NCBI GenBank assembly: GCA_016845175.1 | Contig: JAERTD010000024.1 | Coordinates: forward strand, 1-64,000 | Direction of reading: 5' to 3' | DNA: 64,000 bases | Origin: Bacteroidota bacterium | GTDB taxonomy: Bacteria > Bacteroidota > Bacteroidia > Bacteroidales > F082 | Shown here: positions 10,101 to 18,800 of the stretch, one piece after another | Layout of the letters: every line of letters starts with the position of its first letter | Position numbering within the stretch: position 1 is the stretch's first letter | Notes under the pieces: generated by a model | Told to the model about the DNA's origin: nothing | Database searches by the model: none | Seen by the model: only the letters and a program-made list of their open reading frames with translations | Position numbers and translations under genes: made by a program

Positions 10101-10480
10101 GAGTTCCTTCTATCATAATGACTCTTTGGGAGATTCAGGATAAAAGTGGATCAGATATCATGAAAGCCTATTACACCTTTTTAAAGAATGGATTACCAAA
10201 AGATGTTGCCTTGCAGCAAGCCAAAAATAAGGTGTTACAACAAGCGAATATGTCAAAATCTCATCCTTATTATTGGTCTGCCTATATTGTGAGTGGGGAA
10301 ACTGATCCTATTCCGGCTGATAACAAACTGTATTATGTATTGCTCATTGCCAGCTTTCTTTTGGTAATTATCCTGCTGCCATTTTCTGAGCTACAAAAAG
10401 AAAAGCGCAAATACATAAATGTATCTGCGCCTGGCTTGCTTTCTATGTTATGTTGTTTGTCTCTTTTATCTAATCTCTAA
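7151..10480 (+). CDS. TPR-CHAT protein (caspase-like protease domain), membrane anchored
   Basis: 1109 residues from ATG 7151; a TTG 36 bases upstream (7115) is in frame but less likely. The N-terminus has a hydrophobic segment (about residues 14-30) that can serve as signal peptide or anchor. Residues about 60-480 are tandem TPR units (for example YNYMGIGYFYLHEHDEAINH and YSNLGATYIKTDQYREAI). A helical linker leads to a C-terminal CHAT domain, about residues 770-1050, with the expected catalytic pair His913 (LAMHAQ) and Cys960 (LSACNTG). A transmembrane segment (YYVLLIASFLLVIILLPF) follows near residue 1060. Its last 15 bases overlap tail to tail with the anti-sigma-like gene. CHAT proteins are caspase-superfamily peptidases; this one likely works at the periplasmic side of the membrane (inference). 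Substrate unknown; the neighbouring membrane TPR protein is the obvious candidate. Confidence 0.88.
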   Translation: MAGNITVLLGPRLMAVCIVICCLILRITATASTIGSTTDDTPSAIPSNPVLNNPTYVLQSSEDSWNEDTPINTANKALSLAITEGEVLWETDKRAAKNRILSVFPSIFEYKLNDTLVIDAYHLLGKTMIDLKELREGIDTLKHCIYLKQALYGSNHSSLYKTYNYMGIGYFYLHEHDEAINHYKKAAYSAGTQEGGEKDFFLAIQNVGIVHARLGKYDLARDYFDSASSVINTPPMLADTLISASFYSNFGLLSTLMGRIDEGNEYFNISETLYRAKFGPDYYKIAYLNNSKGVNAHFNYDFSKAKLYFKTAIDVLERSKEDTVYLARAYSNLGATYIKTDQYREAINMCKKGLELKPDFDMAILLNQNLAQAYMLLKEYDQADYYYQKALDLSTHDKMNPSRVFKIYMRYADFLLETQDYDRSLTYYVDAMDLARQVYGDHSPELATIYGKLGDFYQRNSFQEALTYYDKSIDVWTRILHLDNDDITPENHNEIRFINAFYGKSKTLLSMFYANKDADLLMQADKLCAGLLDRIESISHNLDMENRLILNKMVMPIYGLAIDASFQTMQTKEDAFGLEKAFNYAERSKSSVLLSSVKNNNALRTSDIPTEVIELEHDLQQEINAIQQSLVDEKAKPKPSSQRLTFYENHMLKLMLEHDSLIRQMETSFPKYYSMKYDRNVVTPAELISQLGSEELMLEYTLTDSLLFIISVDHQALDIHRIKIDSGFFESLNHLVRIKDFKLASQTREDYDQFIAHALNLGEYLIQPVANRMVNKRLVIIPDGLLGYLPFEILLTAAPDYQDIDYANLPYLFQKVPISYSYSATLRYYNENLNQDKKGAESEGLLAFAPKYDLKGNHIQTRAKKLKNLPYAEEEVLGIKEIMGGEAIINEEATKHKFLQEAQSGDFLHLAMHAQINDTLPMFSNLVFYQEDADSLDYHLNTYEIFGLDLKASMVTLSACNTGSGKFQKGEGIMSFARGFIYAGVPSIIMTLWEIQDKSGSDIMKAYYTFLKNGLPKDVALQQAKNKVLQQANMSKSHPYYWSAYIVSGETDPIPADNKLYYVLLIASFLLVIILLPFSELQKEKRKYINVSAPGLLSMLCCLSLLSNL

Positions 10481-11203
10481 AAGAATTTCTTGGGCCCTTT
10501 TCTTATAAGTTGTTTTGCCTTTAGCTATGCTGGTGAATACTTCTTTTGCTTGCTTGGTATCATCTATCACCAGGTAACACAATCCGAGGTTCCATTCGGC
10601 TTGATCCGTGAATAGGTTGTTGTTATCTTCAATGATCTCCTTAAACGACACAATGGCTTTATCATAATCCTCCAATTTCATGTGTGAGAAACCGATGTAT
10701 AGCTTACTCATCATATTGGATTCCTTTTGTTCAAGCACTTGTATGGCCAATTCATAGTTTCCATCGGCGAAATTATCCAAACCTTCCTGAATAATATCTG
10801 GCTCTTCTGAATGCTCAGAACGAGTAGTGAGCAAGGTGTTCTCAACATCAAAGTAATTGTTGTAGAGTGCCTCATTACTCATCCCAGTATTAAAATAATT
10901 GGAGGTGAGCAAACTGCCAACCATAATAAAGAACACAATTGAAGCTGCGACAGCTTGGGTTTTCCATGAATATAAAGTGATACGTTTACTCTTCTTATTG
11001 TGGCGGTGTAGTTTTTCTAAGGTGTTGACCAAGGCCCATTTGCCTTCGTCAGAAATGGCTTGGTTGATTTCCCTGTGTAGCTGGACTTCTTTTTGTAGTT
11101 GAAGATCTGCTTCAAGACGCTTGTTAAATTCCCAAAGCTCACCTTCCTTAAGTTCACCAGCCAAGAATGCTTCCAAATCACCTGTGTTTTTATTCGTTTT
11201 CAT
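10466..11203 (-). CDS. Single-pass membrane TPR protein, anti-sigma-like
   Basis: 245 residues. The first 80 residues are soluble and charged (LEAFLAGELKEGELWEFNKR resembles the helical N-terminus of membrane anti-sigma factors). A single membrane segment spans about residues 83-102 (AVAASIVFFIMVGSLL). The rest holds TPR-like helical pairs (DNFADGNYELAIQVLEQ, GFSHMKLEDYDKAIVSFKEI, WNLGLCYLVIDDTKQAKEVF). It starts two bases after the stop of the sigma factor gene, so the two are surely co-transcribed. The topology (cytoplasmic N-terminus, periplasmic TPR) is that of an anti-sigma sensor, but no zinc-binding ZAS motif is present, so anti-sigma activity is inference. Its 3' end overlaps the convergent CHAT gene by 15 bases. 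Confidence 0.75.
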   Translation of the reverse strand: MKTNKNTGDLEAFLAGELKEGELWEFNKRLEADLQLQKEVQLHREINQAISDEGKWALVNTLEKLHRHNKKSKRITLYSWKTQAVAASIVFFIMVGSLLTSNYFNTGMSNEALYNNYFDVENTLLTTRSEHSEEPDIIQEGLDNFADGNYELAIQVLEQKESNMMSKLYIGFSHMKLEDYDKAIVSFKEIIEDNNNLFTDQAEWNLGLCYLVIDDTKQAKEVFTSIAKGKTTYKKRAQEILLEIR

Positions 11204-11204
11204 T

Positions 11205-11792
11205 CTATAAATTGATTTGGTTATTGTTCAAATCTTGTTTTATTTTCTTGATCAACATATGTTTACAAATCCGCCTTTTCTTATATGTAAACCCACTCGA
11301 TTTATAGTTTAGTTGCAAGGTGATCTCATTAACATTGAGACCTTTTGCCATGAGTTTTAATAATTTCTGGCATTCCTTGCTGATTTTATCCAAATTCCTT
11401 TTGTACAACAACATCCTTCTCTCTTTCTCTGCTACTTCGTCGAACTGGTTATTCTGAGAATTGAATCCTATGTTTTCCAGCTCTTTGTTGTCGTCGTAAA
11501 ATTCGTACTTCCGTATTCCTCTGTCTCTCAAAGTTTTTAACCAGCGGTATTTACAAACGGTATAAAAATATGTTATGAACGTGTTATTGATCTTAAAATC
11601 AGGAGTTTTGGATTGCTCATAGACAATTACAATGCCTTCCTGAAAAACATCCCAGGCATCTGATTCACTCCCAGTATTGTTTTGGACAAATTTGCTTATT
11701 GTCGAGAAATATTTGTTGTATATAAGTTCAATAATACTCCGATCATTGTTCTTAATTCCTTCAAGAATTTCTGCAGACGAGATGTTTTTCAC
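11205..11792 (-). CDS. ECF-type RNA polymerase sigma-70 family factor
   Basis: 195 residues. Region 2 is visible as AWDVFQEGIVIVYEQ followed by the aromatic-rich TYFYTVCKYRWLKTLRDR, which is the promoter -10 recognition and melting helix. Region 4 is ECQKLLKLMAKGLNVNEI with the helix-turn-helix running to KKRRICKHMLIKKI. Length is usual for Bacteroidota ECF-like factors. It is the first gene of a two-gene operon with the anti-sigma-like TPR protein and lies opposite the TPR-CHAT gene. Target promoters cannot be told from this window; a possible vegetative box TATGTTTG (11916-11909) lies about 117 bases upstream. Confidence 0.88.
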   Translation of the reverse strand: MKNISSAEILEGIKNNDRSIIELIYNKYFSTISKFVQNNTGSESDAWDVFQEGIVIVYEQSKTPDFKINNTFITYFYTVCKYRWLKTLRDRGIRKYEFYDDNKELENIGFNSQNNQFDEVAEKERRMLLYKRNLDKISKECQKLLKLMAKGLNVNEITLQLNYKSSGFTYKKRRICKHMLIKKIKQDLNNNQINL

Positions 11793-12093
11793 TGTCCTGT
11801 TTATTAGTACCCTCTGTTTGTAAAATTATACCCCCTTACCAAGTTTTTTTCATAAGCCTTGTTGAAGCAGTTTATTTTGGATAGGGTTTGATCGCTAATC
11901 TTGTGTAGCAAACATAAGCATAATATTTGTTGTGCCACGGCCTCAGAAAATATTCATATTGAATATTGATAGATGTTTGTGAAGCTATATGTTTGCTCGT
12001 TATTGATCAGATAATAAGATATATACGCTTGAACCTTTTGTATCTATTTACTGCCTGCCTCGTAAATGTGTACCTTTACCCTAACAAATCAAA
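11793..12093. other. Intergenic region between divergent sigma factor and nuclease-fold genes
   Basis: No coding frame of note. It holds a TATGTTTG box on the minus strand (11916-11909) that could serve the sigma factor, and a weaker TACCTTTA at 12071-12078 before the plus-strand gene at 12094. No repeats or RNA structure recognised. Confidence 0.4.
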
Positions 12094-13101
12094 ATGAGCC
12101 GCTTACTACTTATTCTTTGCACACTATGCGCTGTGTCAATTCTACTAAGGGCACAAGTCATAGATGATAGAAGGTTCAGGGTAGGATTCTATAATATGGA
12201 AAACTACTTTGATCCCTTTAGCGATAGCCTGCATCCCCATGTGACCTATGTGCCCAAAGGTGAAAGGTACTGGTCATGGGATAAAGTGAAAAGAAAAAGG
12301 AACAACATTTATAAAACCATTGTGTCCATGGGTGGCTGGCAGGATATTAGTTTGTTGGGACTGGCTGAAGTTGAAAATGCATGGGTACTGGAAGATTTGA
12401 TTCAAAACAGTCCTTTAAAGCAGTCCAATTACGATTATATTCACGTCAATTCATATGATCATAGAGGTTTGGATGTGGCCCTTCTGTATCAGGTTGATCA
12501 TTTTCAAGTCTTCCGTTCTAAAGCCATCCCCATATTGGATTCTTTGAATATGCCTCTACCCACTAGGAGTATCTTATATGTGGGTGGAATACTAGCTGGA
12601 GACACACTTCACATTTATATTAATCACTGGACTTCCAGATACAGAGGAATCCTGCAGTCTCAGCCATTACGTATGGCTCAGTCGCAATTACTAATCCAAT
12701 GCCTCGATACCATAATACAATCAGATCCTGAGGCATCCATACTGCTGATGGGTGACTTTAATGATCAAATTACTGATAAAAGCATGAAACAATTATTGGA
12801 TGCCAATAATTTGACAGAATTAATTCCCATACCATTGGTATCAGGTAACAAAATGGTGAAAGGTAGTTTGAAATACAGAGGGGATTGGGTGGTTTTTGAT
12901 CATCTGTTGATGAACCAAAACCTGAAGAATCATCAAAGGCTAAAAGTGGATAGTTTAGGTCATATTTACTCTGCTCCATTCTTACTACAAAAGGATGAAA
13001 AGTATTTGGGTATAGAACCATTGAGAAATTATAAAGGCTTTAAGTACCAGAATGGTTTCAGTGATCATTTGCCAATATTTGTCGATATTTACACACAGTA
13101 A
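12094..13101 (+). CDS. Secreted endonuclease/exonuclease/phosphatase family protein
   Basis: 335 residues with a signal peptide (residues 1-20, ending LLRAQ). The EEP fold is shown by the ordered motifs: GFYNMENYFD (metal-site Asn), LGLAEVEN (catalytic Glu), DHRGLDVALLY, the metal-binding MGDFNDQITD, and the C-terminal SDHLPIFVDI with the catalytic Asp-His. All key residues of the family are present. Members cleave phosphodiester bonds in nucleic acids or phospholipids; the Bacteroidota secreted group is uncharacterised and could be a periplasmic nuclease. The next gene begins 17 bases downstream on the same strand, so they may be co-transcribed. Confidence 0.85.
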   Translation: MSRLLLILCTLCAVSILLRAQVIDDRRFRVGFYNMENYFDPFSDSLHPHVTYVPKGERYWSWDKVKRKRNNIYKTIVSMGGWQDISLLGLAEVENAWVLEDLIQNSPLKQSNYDYIHVNSYDHRGLDVALLYQVDHFQVFRSKAIPILDSLNMPLPTRSILYVGGILAGDTLHIYINHWTSRYRGILQSQPLRMAQSQLLIQCLDTIIQSDPEASILLMGDFNDQITDKSMKQLLDANNLTELIPIPLVSGNKMVKGSLKYRGDWVVFDHLLMNQNLKNHQRLKVDSLGHIYSAPFLLQKDEKYLGIEPLRNYKGFKYQNGFSDHLPIFVDIYTQ

Positions 13102-13118
13102 GAAAATAGACTTAATGT

Positions 13119-14366
13119 ATGCTTAAGAAGTTATTTCGTGTCATGGGGCCTGGATTGTTATATGCCGGAGCTGCTGTTGGTGTCTCACATCTGGTGCAAT
13201 CCACCCGTGCCGGAGCCATGTTCAATTTCGATCTGGTTTGGGTATTGCTTCTTACCAACTTTATAAAATATCCGTTTTTTGAATATGGAGCCCGTTATGC
13301 GGCAGCCAGTGAGACCAATCTTGTTGATGGCTACAGAAGAGTCGGAAAGTGGGCGGTGATGCTTTTCAGTGTACTCACGGTGGGTTCTATGTTTATTCTT
13401 CAAGCAGCAGTGACGGTGGTAACAGTCAGTCTGTTGGCACATATTTTTGACCTTGAGATCAGTATGCTGGCTTTGAGCTTTATCGTATTATCGGTGTCGG
13501 TAGTTATACTAATCATTGGAAAATACAGCCTTCTCGATAAACTGATTAAATTCATCATCCTCATTCTTACCTTTTCCACCATAGTAGCTGTTGTGGCTGC
13601 TTTAGACATTCCTAAAACCATTGATCCCGAAGCCATCAGGCATTTCGACTGGATGAAAGGGGCCGATATCTTTTTCCTTATTGCTTTTGTGGGATGGATG
13701 CCCGCTCCCATTGATATTTCGGTTTGGTCTTCCTTATGGTCACTGGAGAAAGCCAAATCACTTGATTATAAGCCTAAATTAAAAGAGGTCTTGCTGGAAT
13801 TTAGGGTGGGCTATATTGGGACTACCTTATTGGCCACCGCTTTTGTGGCTTTGGGTGCTCTTATCATGTGGGGAACAGGGGAGGAGTTGTCGAGCAATGG
13901 AACCACTTTCTCAGGACAATTGATTCATATGTATACCTCGAGCATAGGAAGTTGGTCTTATTGGGTCATATCTATTGCCGCCCTTACCACTATGTTCAGC
14001 ACCACATTAACAGTGCTCGATGCTTATCCCAGAGTTTTAAATCCCATTTTTCAAAACCTGTTCCCTCATCAATGGAATAGTATAGAAAACAAAAGTCTAC
14101 TCACTAAGTTCTGGTTGGTTCTGATGGTAATAGGAACCACATTCATTATTGCCTTTGCGGCTTCTTCCATGGGTTTTATGGTAACCATAGCGACCACCCT
14201 TTCATTTGTCACAGCACCCATCCTGGCCTGGCTGAATTATAAGGTAGTTACCGACGATCATATGCCGGATTATGCAAAACCCAATTTGTTTTTGAAAATT
14301 CTATCCTGGTTGGGAATCGCTTTTTTCGTTGTCTTTACGGCTATTTATACCTATTGGCAATTCTGA
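13119..14366 (+). CDS. Nramp-superfamily transporter lacking canonical metal ligands
   Basis: 415 residues with about eleven hydrophobic membrane segments. The opening GPGLLYAGAAVGVSHLVQST has the shape of Nramp TM1, but the metal-binding DPGN motif is replaced by GVSH. In the TM6 position the usual MPH motif reads WMPAPIDIS. Known Nramps use the TM1 Asp and Asn and the TM6 Met to hold Mn2+ or Fe2+; without them, divalent transition-metal transport is doubtful and the substrate may be Mg2+ (as in NRMT proteins), another ion or an organic solute. Assignment to the superfamily rests on overall pattern; substrate is open. It follows the EEP gene by 17 bases. Confidence 0.75.
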   Translation: MLKKLFRVMGPGLLYAGAAVGVSHLVQSTRAGAMFNFDLVWVLLLTNFIKYPFFEYGARYAAASETNLVDGYRRVGKWAVMLFSVLTVGSMFILQAAVTVVTVSLLAHIFDLEISMLALSFIVLSVSVVILIIGKYSLLDKLIKFIILILTFSTIVAVVAALDIPKTIDPEAIRHFDWMKGADIFFLIAFVGWMPAPIDISVWSSLWSLEKAKSLDYKPKLKEVLLEFRVGYIGTTLLATAFVALGALIMWGTGEELSSNGTTFSGQLIHMYTSSIGSWSYWVISIAALTTMFSTTLTVLDAYPRVLNPIFQNLFPHQWNSIENKSLLTKFWLVLMVIGTTFIIAFAASSMGFMVTIATTLSFVTAPILAWLNYKVVTDDHMPDYAKPNLFLKILSWLGIAFFVVFTAIYTYWQF

Positions 14367-14374
14367 TACCGGGA

Positions 14375-14959
14375 TCAGCCTTTGTTGTGGGCCTGGTGTA
14401 GGTTTAGCAGGAAGTCAGCAATCCCATCCAGACTAAATATATGGTCGGGAGCTGAGGCTTCTATGGCCGACTTAGGCATGGCAGGTGTCTCAGCCTCGGT
14501 GGGATCCTGAACAATGGTAAGGCCTCCTGCTTCTTTGACAGCTCTGATTCCAGCCGTACCATCCTGATTGGCTCCTGTTAATATTATTCCAATGACTCCC
14601 TTGCCGAATGTGTCAGCTGCAGTTTCAAACATGACATCGATGGACGGTCGTGAATAGTTGACTTTCTGCTCAGTACTCAGACTAAGCGTTGCATCCTTTT
14701 CGATGAGTAAATGGTAATTGGGTGCTGAAAAATACACACATCCGGGCTTGAGCTTTTCCTTCTCATCAGCCTCTTTTATGGTAATGGCTGAGTGATTGTT
14801 AAGGAAGGTAATGATATAGTTTTCAGAATCCGGACTGATATGTTGGACGGCAATAATTGGGATAAAAAAATCTACCGGCAAGACAGAAATGATCTGTTTA
14901 AAGGCATAGAGACCACCTGCTGAAGCTCCTATTACTACGGCTTTGTATTGCGGTTTCAT
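14375..14959 (-). CDS. cheB: CheB-type protein-glutamate methylesterase, catalytic domain only
   Basis: 194 residues, equal to the catalytic domain of CheB with no receiver domain. The catalytic triad is visible: Ser13 in GASAGG, His40 in VQHIS and Asp133 in GANQDGT. It would remove methyl groups from glutamate side chains of a sensor protein, or deamidate glutamines. It ends the four-gene minus-strand operon of two hybrid kinases, CheR and CheB, ten bases after cheR. No chemoreceptor or CheA/CheW gene is in the window, so it probably acts on a non-flagellar sensor kinase pathway (inference). Confidence 0.9.
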   Translation of the reverse strand: MKPQYKAVVIGASAGGLYAFKQIISVLPVDFFIPIIAVQHISPDSENYIITFLNNHSAITIKEADEKEKLKPGCVYFSAPNYHLLIEKDATLSLSTEQKVNYSRPSIDVMFETAADTFGKGVIGIILTGANQDGTAGIRAVKEAGGLTIVQDPTEAETPAMPKSAIEASAPDHIFSLDGIADFLLNLHQAHNKG

Positions 14960-14969
14960 TATGGTTTCT

Positions 14970-15815
14970 TTATTCGTTTACCTTCTTTTTGTAGATTTTA
15001 AGTTCCTTGTTTACATCGGTATACTGAGCGTTGTAGTTGGAAAACTGTATGGTTTCCTTGGTGCCAAGACCAAGAAAACCACCATGGACCAAACTCTCAT
15101 TAAAAAGCCGAATCACCTTGTTTTGAAGATCCCTGTTGAAGTAAATCAAAACATTTCTGCAAATGATCACATGCATTTCAGCAAAAACAGTATCGGTGAC
15201 CAAATTATGTTCAGCAAATACAATATTTTTTTTCAGTGCCTGATCGATTATTGCAGAGTTGTATTTAGCAAGATAATAGTCGGTAAATGAGTATTTTCCG
15301 CCTGCCTTTTGATAGTTCACGGTGTATTCTTTAATCCTGTCTACCGGGTAAATTCCCTTCCTTGCCACTTCAAGAATGTTGTTATTAAAATCGGTAGCAT
15401 AGATCTGAGTACGATCATAAATGCCCTCTTCCTTCAATAAAATAGCAAATGAATATACCTCCTCACCACTGGCACAGCCTGCATGCCACACTTTGATAAA
15501 AGGATAGGTTTTCAGTATGGGGATTACCTCTTTCCTTAAGGCCACATAAAAGGCAGGATCTCTGAACATTTCAGTGACATTGATCGATAAATCCTTTAGT
15601 AATGAATTGAAAAAGTTTTTGTCGTGAAGCACATGGTGTTGCATCTCCGACAAGCTCCTAAACTTGTTTTGCTTCATTTTGTTGATCAGGCGACGCTTGA
15701 TATGAGCAGGGCTATAGGATCTGAAATCATAGCCATAACGCCTGAAAATACCCTCCAGAAGAAATTCTATTTCAATACTTGTGGTGAGATCGTTATGTGA
15801 TGTATTTTCGGGCAT
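14970..15815 (-). CDS. cheR: CheR-type protein-glutamate O-methyltransferase
   Basis: 281 residues, usual length. The N-terminal helical CheR domain (FRRYGYDFRSYSPAHIKRR) is followed by the SAM-binding domain with KVWHAGCASGEEVYS, IYATDFNNNILEVARKGIY and IICRNVLIYF, all classic for the family. It methylates glutamates on a receptor or sensor using S-adenosylmethionine. It sits between the 1462-residue hybrid kinase and cheB in the same operon. In Bacteroidota such CheR/CheB pairs commonly accompany large hybrid kinases rather than flagellar genes, in keeping with this context. Confidence 0.92.
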   Translation of the reverse strand: MPENTSHNDLTTSIEIEFLLEGIFRRYGYDFRSYSPAHIKRRLINKMKQNKFRSLSEMQHHVLHDKNFFNSLLKDLSINVTEMFRDPAFYVALRKEVIPILKTYPFIKVWHAGCASGEEVYSFAILLKEEGIYDRTQIYATDFNNNILEVARKGIYPVDRIKEYTVNYQKAGGKYSFTDYYLAKYNSAIIDQALKKNIVFAEHNLVTDTVFAEMHVIICRNVLIYFNRDLQNKVIRLFNESLVHGGFLGLGTKETIQFSNYNAQYTDVNKELKIYKKKVNE

Positions 15816-15869
15816 TTACCTGATTATAAAACAATTAGAATGATAAGACCTGAATATGAAAATGGAATC

Positions 15870-18800
15870 CTATTGGTATAACCAAACGCGCAGCAAGGAA
15901 ATTAATTTGTCTTTATCAACGGGCTTGGATAGGTATTCAGATGCTCCGGCAGCCAGACATTTTTCCCTGTCTTCTTTCATGGCTTTGGCAGTAAGAGCTA
16001 TAATGGGCAGGTCTTTATAAGCTTTGTCTTTTCTGATGAGTTTCATAGCTTCATAACCATCCATTTCCGGCATCATGATATCCATCAGAACCAAATCAAT
16101 TTCAGGAGTTTCTTTCAATTTGTCAACGCCTTCCCTGCCATTCTTGCCAACCACGACGTTGGCATCCATACTTTCCAACAGGCTGGAGAGGGCAAACACA
16201 TTTCTCATATCATCATCTACGACAAGGATGGTTTTTCCGGCGATAATATTGTCGTCTCCATGTATGGTTTCAAGCATTTTTTTCTTCTCCTCAGGTAGTT
16301 TGGATTCTACCTGATGCAGGAATAACGTAGTCTCAGCCAGTAATCGTTCAAAGGAGCGAGCACCTTTTAGAATAATACTCTGTGAGTACTTTCTCAATTT
16401 ATCATTTTCTTCTTTGGTAAGTTCTTTACCGGTGTAAATGATCACAGGAAGTTCTTCGGCTAGCTGCTTTTCTTCCATGATATCAAGCACTTGGAAGCCC
16501 GTCATATCATCCAGACCAAGATCCAGTATCATGCAATCAAAGTTGTTATTAGTGATGGCTTCGATGGCCTGAGCGCCTGTTTCAATGGCAGTTATTTCAA
16601 TGTTTTCTGCTTGCATGAGGTTTACAATGCTTTTCCTCATAATAGCCTCATCTTCAACTATAAGTAATTTTTTGACAGGCTTGGAAATTATATTCTCAAT
16701 TTTCGAAAAGACTTCACTTAATTGGTCAGCATCAACAGGTTTTGTTATATAGCCTATGGCTCCCATTTTGAGAGCATCCATGCTTCTGTCAGAGGCAGAA
16801 ATGAAGTGTACAGGTATGTGACGGGTTTTCTGGTTTAGCTTCAATTTGTCCATCACCTGATAACCATCTATGCCAGGCAATCCAATATCAAGAATGATGG
16901 CAGCAGGTTCATAATAGTCTGCCATATACAAGCCACTTTCTCCTGTTAGGGCTATAATAGCCTTAAAATCATGCTCATGGGCGAGGTTCAATATCACGCT
17001 GGCGAAGTTGTAGTCATCTTCAATAATTAACAGGATATTATCCTTACTGGTGATGGTATTTCTGTCATCCTGAATTTTGGTGTCGCTTAAATCAATTTCG
17101 TATTCCGGATCTTGTGATTCTTCCTGGATGCCATCTGTATCATCCTCTTCCACACGTTCAGAAACAAACTCTGTTCTATGTGTTTCAAATTCTTTGGATT
17201 GGATCTCTGCCTTTTCAAATCCTGTGGGTAGGAAGAGCGTAAAGGTTGAACCCTTACCATCGCTACTTTCCAGCTGCATTTCACCACCAAGTGCTTCAGA
17301 GAAATTTCGTGAAATACTTAAGCCCAATCCTGTGCCTCCATATTTTCTGCTGGTGGTGCCGTCGGCTTGTTTGAAAGCCTCAAAGATGAGTTTTTGCTTT
17401 TCTTTGGGTATTCCGATACCGGTATCAATAATGGAGAAAGCGATGGTGGTTTCGAGTTTTAGCTTTGGATTGCCAAATTTGGTTGCTGGATCCGGTGCAT
17501 GAATATTCAAACTGATTCCACCAGTTTCCGTAAATTTTATGGCATTGGAGATCAGGTTTTTAATGATCTGCTGCACACGTTGTACATCGGTGGTAATATA
17601 TTCAGGCAATCCATCTGCGATGGAGATGTCCAAAGATAAACCTTTGTTTTCCAATACCACTTCGAAACTATCCTGTACAAATAAACTCAAATCGTCGAAA
17701 AACAATTGTTCGATGGACAATTCCATTTGACCTGATTCTACCTTTGAAAGGTCGAGTATATCATTGATCAGATCAAGTAAGTCATTTCCGGAGGAATTGA
17801 TGGTTGAGGCATATTGGATTTCTTTCTCGTCAAGATGTTCCTTTTTATTCTCAGAGAGCAGCTGAGAAAGCACATTGATAGAGTTTAAGGGGGTCCTTAG
17901 CTCATGGCTCATATTGGCCAGAAATTCAGATTTATACTGACTGGCTAGTTCAAGGTCCTTTGCTTTTTCTTCTATTTCTTTTCTGGCAGCTTCCAGCTCC
18001 TTATTCTGCTTCTCAATGGCATTTTTCTGTTCTTCAAGCATTTGTGAACGCTCGGCCAGTTCCTCATTGGTTACTTTAAGCTCTTCTTGTTGGGTTTGCA
18101 GGTTTAACTCGGATACTTTCAGGGCTTTGGTTTGTTCTTGTAGTTCCTCGTTGGTTTGTCGTAATTCTTCCTGCTGAACCTCCAGTTCATTGGCCTGCTC
18201 CTGAGTTCGTTCCAACAATTCTCTAACGCGAATATGAGATTTCAATGTTACAATGGCAAGGGCGACATCATGAGCTGTGGTTTCAATGAACCTCATTTGT
18301 AGGTCACTGGGCTCACCAAGCAGACCCAATTCAAGAACACCCACGGTCTCCTCCTCATGAGAAAGTGGCATGATGATAAAATGGGTAGCCGTTGTTTCAC
18401 CAGCTCCAAAATTCAATATGGGTAAATCGTGTTCATCCGGTTTGTTGATGATGAGACTCTTATTATCCTTGTAAACCTGGCCTACTAAGCCTTCACCTTC
18501 CTTAAATTTCAGAGATTTTTTTAGATCCTTCTTCTTAATGGCATAGGTGGCCCTTAGCTCCAATTGCTCTTCAGTATGTAGATAAAACAATCCCAATTGG
18601 GCATTCAGGTAGGTCACGAAGAAAGATAAGATGTTATCGCATAATTTATTGAGTTCGGAATGCCCCCTCATCGTACTGTCCAACTGATTGAAACCGGTTT
18701 TCATCCAGTCTTGTTCTGTGGTTTCCATGGCATTCAGCCTTAGCTTTTCAGTCATACTGTATAAGGCTTTCCCGAGAGAGTCATTGTCGCTCCGGGGTTG

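Noticed and set aside
7151-11792. Type III-E CRISPR (Craspase) locus
   Set aside because: TPR-CHAT and sigma factor are present, but there is no Cas7-11 gene, no Csx30/Csx31-like gene and no repeat-spacer array in the window.
14943-15290. Open frame of 115 codons on the plus strand
   Set aside because: It lies opposite cheR, which has all family motifs; the plus-strand frame has no recognisable domain.
18000-18230. Repeat array suggested by recurring similar bases
   Set aside because: The repeats encode the Glu/Gln-rich coiled coil of the hybrid kinase and are of protein origin.
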